Assembly (NCBI GenBank): GCA_022376515.1
Contig: WTXI01000338.1
Span: 1-37,436, forward strand
Source: Lactifluus volemus
Lineage: Eukaryota > Basidiomycota > Agaricomycetes > Russulales > Russulaceae
Direction of reading: 5' to 3'
Length of the DNA stretch: 37,436 bases
The position numbers and the translations under genes are program-made. The stretch's first letter is position 1, and each line of letters starts with the position of its first letter. Shown piece after piece: positions 29,399 through 37,436 of this stretch. A model generated the notes under the pieces. That model saw nothing but the letters and a program-made list of their open reading frames with translations. It had not been told where the DNA came from and did not search any database.

Positions 29399-31039
29399 TG
29401 CATGTACTGTACCATTTACGGTTACGGTCGGTCGTAAAAGACGGGTTCGTTACGTATACGAGGAGTTAGACCGTGATGATCCGTCGCCGTAGATTATTTG
29501 AAGCGGCTGGGACATGTGCAGTTCGTACCACTGCCACATTCATGTAAGTTATTAATTTTTTTCGGTAATCTGTATTTGCATGGAGCAGCCTGTACTGTAT
29601 ATACAATGACAAAACTACCTGGATCCACCAACAATTCCAATATCGATCGTTTCGACCGAATGAATGCACTTTTCGGTCTGTTCACCACCACAGGCCCGTA
29701 ACTTGAGGCTCTATGCATCAACCCGAACAGCGGAAGAGGCCGAGGACCCATCGGCGATGCGGCGGTCTTCACTCTCGACAGGCCCGGGAGTGGCCCCACC
29801 ACATGCTGAATCCGAAGAATGGCTTGCTGAGTGGCCGAGGAGGCGGCGAGGGGCAAGTCCGAGCAATCGGTATAACCTGATAGTGTGACATTGGCATCTG
29901 CTGCAAACGGATGACCGAGTAAAAAAAGTGCTCACACATGTCGGGCCACAATTATTTCGGTCGCTGAGCCGTGGCATGTTGGTATCATTTGGTGAGGTGG
30001 ATGAGGGCAACCCCCAGAGACGGAGCAGAGCTGACGACTCAGAGAGCTGCGTCGTAGGATCGTGGTTAAGCCCCAGCTTCATACCCAGGCATACTATGCT
30101 CCCAACAAGGCACCAGGGTGCGGCGTTGATGCTATGAGGATACAAATAATCAGAAACCCCAGAATGTCGACGAAGAATCAACGTACCTCAGTGTACAAAT
30201 ACTAATACCAACGAAGAACAACAAGTGTCTGCAAGCTGTTGATCGTGACACGAAGTTCGGGCTTACGGCAAAGGCACGGAGGAAGGAATCCTCATGTTCA
30301 GGCCACTAAGGGGCATGAGGGACAGAACAGACATTGGAAAATGTCCCGGTGGCGCTGGGTGAGTCACGGCCTCGGGATGAGGTGATGTTAGCGCGGCACA
30401 TGGGGTTGAGCATTAATTGATGTCATATTGGGACACTGTCCCGACATCGATGGTGTCGTGTCCGGAGATGAGACAGCAGCGAAGCCTTCCCTATCCAGAG
30501 GTTAAGACGTTGAGGTGCAAACTTTGATCCTGGACGTGCTCTTTCGCCAATGCCTAGCCTGAAAGCACAAGTAAATAGAAATATCTGGGTCGCAGAACTA
30601 GGGACATACCAGGATTAGACGGAAAGCTCCGATCACCTCATTTGACGTCCGACACGGGACCAGCAGCACAACAGGCAGGGAGTGGGGAAAGCTGCTGCTG
30701 CTACTGCAGTAGTGGTAGGGCAGGTTGCACTGGAGGGAGGGGCGGCTGTGGAGGGTGCTGAAACATCGTATGGAGGTGAGGATGATAGCCAAGGGACATC
30801 TGCTCCATGGATAGGCAAGGGGCGCAGCCGGGAGGGGTTATGTGAGGACATAGACGTAGGAGAGCTGCCACCTAGCAAGGAGAGGGTAGGGGCTCGTTGA
30901 CGTCGAGTCTCTCCTTCCTTATTAGGTTTGTATTAGTCAGGTTGACTCCGCCTTTTCAACTCGACTCAGTGCCCATGCATTCTCTACAAATTTTGCGCAA
31001 GCATTGAGCAGCAACTTGAGATTCGGCAATTGAAGTAGT
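29399..31039. other. Copy B spacer, no confident gene
   Basis: The counterpart of 13034-14630 and 16918-16977. Frames of copy A are broken by one-base deletions. Near 30958-30985 lies the deletion junction: B joins CCTTTTCAACTC to ACTCAGTGCCCATGCA and then TCTCTACAAATT, removing the host-gene fragments present in A. Confidence 0.4.
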
Positions 31040-32123
31040 GTGGCTATGGTAAGCGTACTGTTTGATCTTCAATCGAATGTCACCCTTACCGCACTCTTAT
31101 TGTATGCGTGTTTGTTTTGGACCTCTGTTAGCTTGCCTTCAGCCAGTCATGATTGCCACGGCACTTCGGTCTTCTTATCAAGCTGGTGTACTGTATCGTT
31201 CCGACATCGCCAGCCTCAAAAGCTACTAACCTTCCTCCTTGGTCTGTTCGATGGTCCTCCCACTATTTGCTCTCACTTGTTAGCGAGACCTCAGGCTGGG
31301 CCGTTGGCCGGCTGTCGCACCGCTCGCACATTAACAACACCTCCATCTACCCGGTTGGAAGACGAGGTGATTACCACACCCCCTTGGTCACGCACAGGGA
31401 ATTCCACTTACTCACCCATGTGTAGTCTCTGAGCGATTGAACCATCAGTCGCGAGAATGGATCGACAAGCTCGCCGGGTGAGTCCATCCACTTCCACGCC
31501 GTCTCTGACTCTCCGTGCTACCGTTTGAGTCTGATGTAAGCTCAGCAACACAGGTACGGGCCCACCTCTCCGCTCACCGGAACTTTTCAGTGTGGTGGTC
31601 CCGTTGGCACTTGGGGCGTAGGTGGAGCAGCCAGATGAACCCGGAACGAGGATGGTGGGCTCTAATGCGCTATTATTTGTTGTGTGTGGAGCATGGTAAT
31701 TAGTTTAGCTGTGTGTGTTGGTTATCGCGGATGAACAGGAAGCGTGGCCAAAGGCTCAAAGCAGTAAACTACGGTATGGACTTGACAAGGACGGGACAAG
31801 CAAGTTTATGCTGTATGTGACGTCACGACATCAGGCGTATAACTGAGGCGGCGCGCCATGCGCAATGACCCCGTGATCTCCCTTTGGCACTTCGTTACTG
31901 ATCAAATCGAAGATGCACCGGGAGAGAGAAGGCAAGGAATGAGAGGGACAATTCAGCCATTCAAGACAGCTCGTGATTTGTGATTGTGCCGGCGGCAGAC
32001 GATTAAGTGGACTTGGAAGAGGCTGATCGTAATGAACCGATCCAGGGACCCAAATCGCCCGTAGCACGTGTGGTGCTTCCAAGTCGGTGCTTCTGATAGC
32101 GTACAAGCTCGAGCTGTCTGGGG
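31040..32123. other. Copy B spacer with empty site of the solo LTR
   Basis: ATGGA at 31457-31461 is the unduplicated target of the LTR found in copy A. TTGTG at 31984-31988 is the empty site of the 564-bp insertion. A 130-codon frame at 31040-31432 is not under visible constraint. No gene is called. Confidence 0.5.
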
Positions 32124-32215
32124 TATAAAAGCTGGGGCCCTCCCTTCTTCTCTCACCAACATCATCACCGTCGGAAGCCTAATATTCTTTCAGATTACTT
32201 GCTGTGAGCACAGTG

Positions 32216-32413
32216 ATGTTTATGAAGACCATCTTGGCTCTCTTTTGCAATTCTCGCTCTCGCTGCTCCGAGTCCACAGGACCCGGATATAGACATATTA
32301 ACATTTGCAATCGATGGTGCGTTCTGCTAGAACTCGTACCCACCTGGTGCAAGCTTAACTGATCTAAAATAGGCCTCGATGCTACTATTGAAAACCTTTC
32401 TGGTCCGGCATGA
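32216..32413 (+). pseudogene. Copy B of the small secreted-protein gene, frameshifted
   Basis: ATG at 32216, TATA at 32124-32131, the intron and the TGA at 32411-32413 are all conserved. However, two bases (CT) missing after TTGGCTCTC shift the frame in the middle of the signal peptide. The hydrophobic core is replaced by a Cys/Ser/Arg-rich sequence. If copy A is expressed, only that copy could give a secreted product. Confidence 0.4.
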
Positions 32414-32894
32414 TGGTAGTACCTTTTGTGTATCTTCTACTGCTGAGTTTATTCATGTCTGCAGACCGGCCCCACAAGGACCCACTATCCACACGGTGCA
32501 ATCACGATTATCGCACAGGGTGGACTTTATTCTGATGTGTAAGTTCTCGGCTTTTGCATATCGGCGGTGTCAGTCAGGGTCCACTGTTCACGTTTTGTTC
32601 TATGTGCTCTATGTGCCAGTAGGACATTTATTCATCCTTTCATCGTAAGAACAAGTGAGTGTGGAACGAGCTAGTGCAAGTGCAAGGACACCACGAGCCT
32701 GAGGACTAAGACAATATGAATGACATCAACTGTCATATGATGCTGTTGTCCTACCCAAACTCATGAAATGCTGTAGACAATAAATGGTGAACTGAAGCGT
32801 GAGTCGTACATGTTGTAATGAGAAACCCAACGGACCACATCAGGATCTTTCACCGTGATTACGTCGCGATGCCTCACACAGGTGCGGATCGCAC

Positions 32895-32991
32895 ACAAAA
32901 AATTCTTTTGGCTTCGAGCCAAAAAGGATATTAAAAAATATTTTATTAATAAGTTATTTTTTATAGAAATAAAATAAAATATAAATACTGG
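32895..32991. other. AT-rich hairpin insertion, possibly mitochondrial
   Basis: About 97 bp of very AT-rich DNA replaces about 32 bp of copy A sequence. It begins with TTTTGGCT, loop TCG, AGCCAAAA (8-bp stem, 32906-32924) and continues as A/T runs. Its composition is unlike anything else in the window. GC-cored hairpins in AT-rich DNA are a feature of many fungal mitochondrial intergenic regions, so a nuclear-mitochondrial insertion is plausible. Confidence 0.45.
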
Positions 32992-33120
32992 GGACGGGCG
33001 GGCTCTACTAAGTGCACTGTGATTTGTTCGGTGTGGAGCTGAGGGATTGGATTAACAGTGTGTGTTAGTTACGACCATGCCCAGGGTTAGTTACTATAAA
33101 GGTGGGTCTAGACGCTCGAC

Positions 33121-33817
33121 CTACTATCCCGAGCGCTGGGTTTGAACACGAGTAGGTGTTTGAACAGTCAATATTTCTACCACTTCCTGTCCACCTCAGC
33201 CCTCGGTATTCTCGGGATAAGCAGTTACTGTGATTATCAAACAACGTATAAATTTTATTTCACAGAAGAGAGCCATATCGTTGAGGAATTTCAGTTTTGA
33301 ACATCGAAATTTGCCTTGATTTGGAAAGAATGGTGTCTGGATGGTTTTTATGAATTGAAATTTCTAAAAAAAATTCATACAAATGGAGTCCACCTATATG
33401 AGAAGCCTCCTAGCAATTTACAGGTACAGTCAACCACAATAGCGAACAGGATGGAGCATTTGCAGCAACCATATGTTGAGCGTGACAATCTCCTAAAGCG
33501 GAGATTGAAACGCGTATGCCAGCGGAGGCGTTCCACACCTTCGAAAGCTCCAAAAGGAATGAAATGATTAGAAATCCATGCCAGGAACTGTGACTGATGT
33601 GACTGAAACTGTTCAAAAGCCTACTTTTTGGTATACCCCCAAACCGGCATCGCTCTGCCAATCGTACAGTTGGCTATACTCGATTTTTTACTACATGAAA
33701 GTCTAGATAAGAAGCATATATATACTGTAGAGAAAGCCGAAGACCAGTAGTCATCAGCACCCACATTTCCGAGGCACAAATTCAAAATTTGTTCAAACAC
33801 CTACTCGGTGATAGTAG
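33121..33817 (+). mobile_element. Non-autonomous TIR element (about 697 bp)
   Basis: Absent from copy A. The right end, 33791-33817, is the reverse complement of CTACTATCACCGAGTAGG followed by TGTTTGAAC. The left end, 33121-33165, has the same sequence interrupted by a 19-bp partial duplication containing GGGTTTGAACACGAG. Right-flank bases TCAATGTT have no counterpart in A, so the target duplication is not clear. Internal frames (33316-33567 plus; 33410-33661 minus) show no transposase motif. Probably a MITE-like derivative; the superfamily is unknown. Confidence 0.55.
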
Positions 33818-34023
33818 TCAATGTTCTAGTCCCAGCAGGCTACAAAAAGGGTAAGAGGCGTATCGTGATCATATCACGATAAGGCGACAAGGCGACGTCC
33901 ACTGCGCCCTCCTCCTTTGACGCTTCCTTGCCTCAACCGCTCAACTCTTCCTTCTTTCCTGTATCTCAGTCCTCAAACAATACCGTTGTAGCCACCATCG
34001 CTCTCGCACAAGGACACACCCAA

Positions 34024-37000
34024 ATGATCCAGACTCGGGATACGTGAGTCAAACTGTCCCCCCGCCCGATGTTCATGTTAACCATTACTACAGCACAAGT
34101 CCTCAAAACTCCGGAATAGGGTGCACCACTTCCTTCAATTTCATTACAATATTTTCTCACATAACCGACTTTGAACAGCGCTCAGGTCAGCGAAACACAT
34201 CAGGCCCTGCTCCAGCTACATGTGACCGGTATGTATCCTAGCGATACTGTTCTCATAAGTACTATATCTTACTTCCTGGCAGTCCTCAAGGCGCACAATC
34301 TTCCCCGCATCAAGACCCCCCTTGGGAGAAAAAGACAATTCTACGTTACTGTGGCCGACGGGCCGAGGACATGGCAAACACGATCTGTGCGGAGCGTCGG
34401 ACAACGTGTGGAATGGAACGAGAACGTCGAAGCCTTGTGGGATATCTCGTATTTTTATTCCTATTTACGACTGAGCCTCTTGCAGCGCTGTACAACCGCT
34501 CTCCGCCATTACAGTATCTCTTTTTGCAAAAAGCACAATCCACAAGGACACCCTTATTGGACGGAAGGATGTTGTCTGTGAACCCCAACATGGTTCGTCT
34601 TTTCTTTCAATTCTTATTCATCTGGCTGAGCATCCTACACGTAGAACTGGATATCATTTTGAGCAGCACTGATGGACCTGCAACTGAGCCAGCCACGGTC
34701 TTAACGATCACGATTGCCCCTGTGCGACCAGACGCGGAGTTGGCAGGTGATGCCCTCCGTAGCTCTGAGAAAGCTATCAAAGCCATGGAAACATGGAGCA
34801 GTGCTGTTGGTGGTATCAAGCGGGTAGTGGATACTGTCGGCCCAATCGCAGCAGTATGCTCAATATCATTCTACTCGCCCTTTGTTGAGCTAACTCGGGT
34901 TTCTCAGTTGCATCCCTATGCATCCTTAGCATGGAGTCTACTCTCAAAGGTCCCCGAGGTGCGTCACCTTGCGTAGTGGGCGTATACGGAACATTCACAC
35001 TGATTTCACCTAACTGCTAGACTTTCTTACAGCAAGTTGGACGTGACGACAACGTCCAGGCATTACTTGAAGCGATACGCGATGCATTTGAGTTTGCCAA
35101 AGATGCGGATGCTTTGAGGAACATCAAGCCGGAGTCTAGAGAAGCAAAGATCATACAGGAGATGCTACAGTGCGTCTCTGAAATTGGGAAATTTATCGAA
35201 TTGTATGCGAAGCATGTACAAGTCGGTAAGTCCTGTCGATCTCTCGTTGTTGATCGCAAATATATGGGTTGCAGGGACGCGGACTTGGAAGAATATTTTC
35301 GGTCAAGTCGATGGAGAAATTGAACAGTATCGCACGACCCTCATCCGGCTGCGAGATGATTTCCTCGCGCGTGCTGCTGTCACCACAGAGGTCGCTGTGC
35401 TCGGAATACAGCTCGATATGAGTAACATGCAGGCCAACGTCAGTAATACTACTCCAATCAAGTAGGAGTTTCTCGGCTCACTGGATTGAATTCACAGCTA
35501 GCGACGATGTCAAACCAAGCATCAGAAGTTGGTGCGTGATTTTATTAATAAGTGACATAACGTCGTCGGTTCGTCGATCTGATAACGCTCTCACAGAATT
35601 CGGCGCAATAATCAGAGAATTGCCTTACAAGGGAGGCTGGCGACACGGCAATACGAAGCGCTGTCTTCTTGGCACACGCGTCGATTTCCTAGATTACATC
35701 ATCAAGTGGGTCGAGAATCCACAATCCGAACGTGCGCTCGTCCTCCTCGGCCAGGCAGGAACAGGGAAGTCATCGATTGCACACGAAGTCGCTCGCCGAT
35801 TCGAGAACAAGGGTCTCGGCTCTTACTTCGCCTTCCTCCGAAAGGAACAGTCCAAAGACGAGGCTTACCAACTCTTCACGACAATTGCCCGCGATCTCTC
35901 CGATCGCAATCCTGCTTTCAAACTGCCCTCGGCAGAGTCGTGAAGGATAATTCGTCTCTTAGTGGTACCCGAGACTATCGTACACTCTTCGAATCCCTCC
36001 TCCTTGAGCCGCTCAAGAGCCTGGAAGTTCGTGACCCAATTCTTATCGTTATCGATGCGTTGGATGAAAGCGGAGATGCATCTGGTAAAAATGGGCTACA
36101 CGCATTTCTCTCTCAAAATCTGTTCGAGCTCCCGCAAAAATTTCGCATACTGGTCACCTCAAGGCCGGAGGATAGTGTCGAGGCTGCATTTGCCAAAGCA
36201 TTATCTGTCCACACCCTCTACATGGATGATGCGACACTGGCTGCCAGGACGGAACAAGACATTTGCGTGTATATTGAGAAACGAGCTCCCTCCTGATGTT
36301 TTCAAAGACCACGGGATGAAACTAGCAAAAGCGGCAGAGGGCGTGTTTCAGTGGGCAGCCGTCGCATGCGGATTCATAAATAGCCCTCCTGCTACCTTTG
36401 GGTTTAGCAAGAAGAAGTGCGTTCAGCGCCTATTGGGACACTCTCGGGATCTCAATAGACAAGATCCGTTGGACAAGTTATACGAAGAAGTTCTGGAAGG
36501 TTACTTCAAACCTTATGAAGCACAAGTCCTATTTCGCTCGGTGATGGGACAGCTTTTTGCTGCGGTCAAACCTCTCTCCCTTCGATCCTTGGTAGCCTGA
36601 GACGGTATGCTCCCATCGATGACCCGGAGGATTCTGAGCCCGTTCTCGAGATGCTCGTCACCTCGGTCGCTTCTGAGTAACGTGACTCGAGCCAATGACA
36701 CGCGTCCAATCGTTCCTCTCCATACCTCATTCCGCGACTTTCTCACGAATAAGAAGAGCGACGTGTTTTATGTCGACCTTGGGGAAGCCCACCATCAGTT
36801 AGCACATTCCTGCGTTGGATTAATGCTGGATCATCTCAAGTTCAACATCTGTGAGCTCGAGTCGTCGTATATTGCCAACGACGTCCCCGACTTGGAATCT
36901 CGAATCACAAACATATCCCACCAGCTCTATCATATGCCTGCCTTTTCTGGGGCGACCATTTAAAACGTTGCTTTAGAACACGACCTCTTCATGAAACTTC

Positions 37001-37436
37001 GATCCCTGTTCGAGGAAAGTTCCTATTTTGGCTGGAGGTGCTCAGCATCAAGAGCAGTGTGGGCTTTGCTTCGCGAGCATTGTCATCTCTGAAGATATGG
37101 TTGCGGTCTGACCAGCGGAAGGTACGTACATCCTATAATCGAATATGGCATGTAGTGACTATTGGGTCAGCCTTCTGAAGCTGAGGCGGAGACATTTTTG
37201 GATTGGTGAATGATGGATCGGCGTTTGTGGGATATTTTGGGATGGCGATAGCAAGAAGCGCTCCGCATATCTATATCTCCGCATTGCCCTTCACACCTCC
37301 TCTTCTCATATTTCTAAGCACTACATCACCTATTCCCTCAAATATTGTCTCTGGAACGCGGGCAGTTGTCTCATTGGCCTGCGTTGGAAATGGAGATTCA
37401 GGCACATCGCACAAGTCGACTCTGTTGCGTTCTCTC
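34024..37436 (+). pseudogene. Copy B of the C2-NACHT-WD40 gene, frameshifted, incomplete at window end
   Basis: Exons correspond one to one with copy A: 34024-34043, 34179-34228, 34283-34436, 34486-34592, 34645-34853, 34908-34958, 35033-35225, 35275-35438, 35498-35531, then 35597 onward. Splice sites are kept. Within the NACHT exon a base is lost at about 35924 and one gained at about 36280, so 119 codons read out of frame between. Further losses follow at about 36595 (creating a TGA), 36655, 36890-36912, 36965 and 37195. Walker A and Walker B are conserved as sequence, Walker B inside the shifted stretch. Either true decay or uncorrected sequence errors explain the indels. Confidence 0.8.

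Larger units (their letters stand above)
28423..37436 (+). repeat. Tandem duplication, copy B (runs off the window)
   Basis: Collinear with 12065-24128. B-specific parts are the AT-rich insertion 32895-32991 and the TIR element 33121-33817. B lacks the solo LTR, the Plavaka-like insertion and most of 14631-16917. Small one-base deletions in short runs are frequent in B. The WD40 part of the second NACHT gene lies beyond the window. Confidence 0.9.

Overview
The window looks like nuclear DNA of a filamentous basidiomycete, most likely an Agaricomycete close to Rhizoctonia/Ceratobasidium. The reasons are short GT-AG introns (about 50-135 nt) with CTRAY-type branch sites, a large C2-NACHT-WD40 gene of the kind expanded in Agaricomycetes, Tf2-like chromoviruses, a MULE/SWIM transposase and a CACTA/Plavaka-like remnant. 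The species is inference. Almost everything here is mobile-element debris or a recently duplicated, decaying gene block; few genes are intact.

Layout. 1-1625 (-): degraded MULE-type transposase with SWIM zinc finger, cut off by an LTR. 1631-10031 (+): a Ty3/Gypsy chromovirus with 931/937-bp LTRs. Its gag, protease and RT are broken by frameshifts, but the end of RT, RNase H, integrase and chromodomain form one open frame. An extra ORF and three zinc knuckles follow the chromodomain. 10032-11992 (+): 3' half of a second Gypsy-type pol. 12065-26209: copy A of a tandem duplication. 26210-28341: an inositol-monophosphatase gene with two lesions. 28423-37436: copy B, which runs off the window end.

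Each copy of the duplicated block holds a low-complexity minus-strand ORF region, noncoding spacer, a small putative secreted-protein gene and a C2-NACHT-WD40 gene. Copy A carries a solo LTR of the same chromovirus family (clean 5-bp target duplication, empty site kept in B), a 564-bp Plavaka/CACTA-like insertion with a 42-bp palindrome, and a 2.3-kb stretch with fragments of two host genes (a Cyp40/PPID TPR domain and a hypothetical membrane protein) that B has lost by deletion. Copy B carries a ~0.7-kb TIR element and an AT-rich hairpin insertion that may be mitochondrial.

The NACHT gene of copy A can be reconstructed as 11 exons that stay in phase for 1621 codons. It has 14 near-identical WD40 repeats, interrupted by one in-frame TAA in repeat 11. 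Copy B is frameshifted several times.

The most novel signals are in the chromovirus. The LTR promoter has ten TGASTCA-type (Gcn4/AP-1) sites or variants at strictly alternating 14/12-bp spacing. An 11-nt perfect complement between the predicted transcript start and the primer-binding site points to Tf1-style self-priming. The 3' end carries an accessory ORF overlapping pol.
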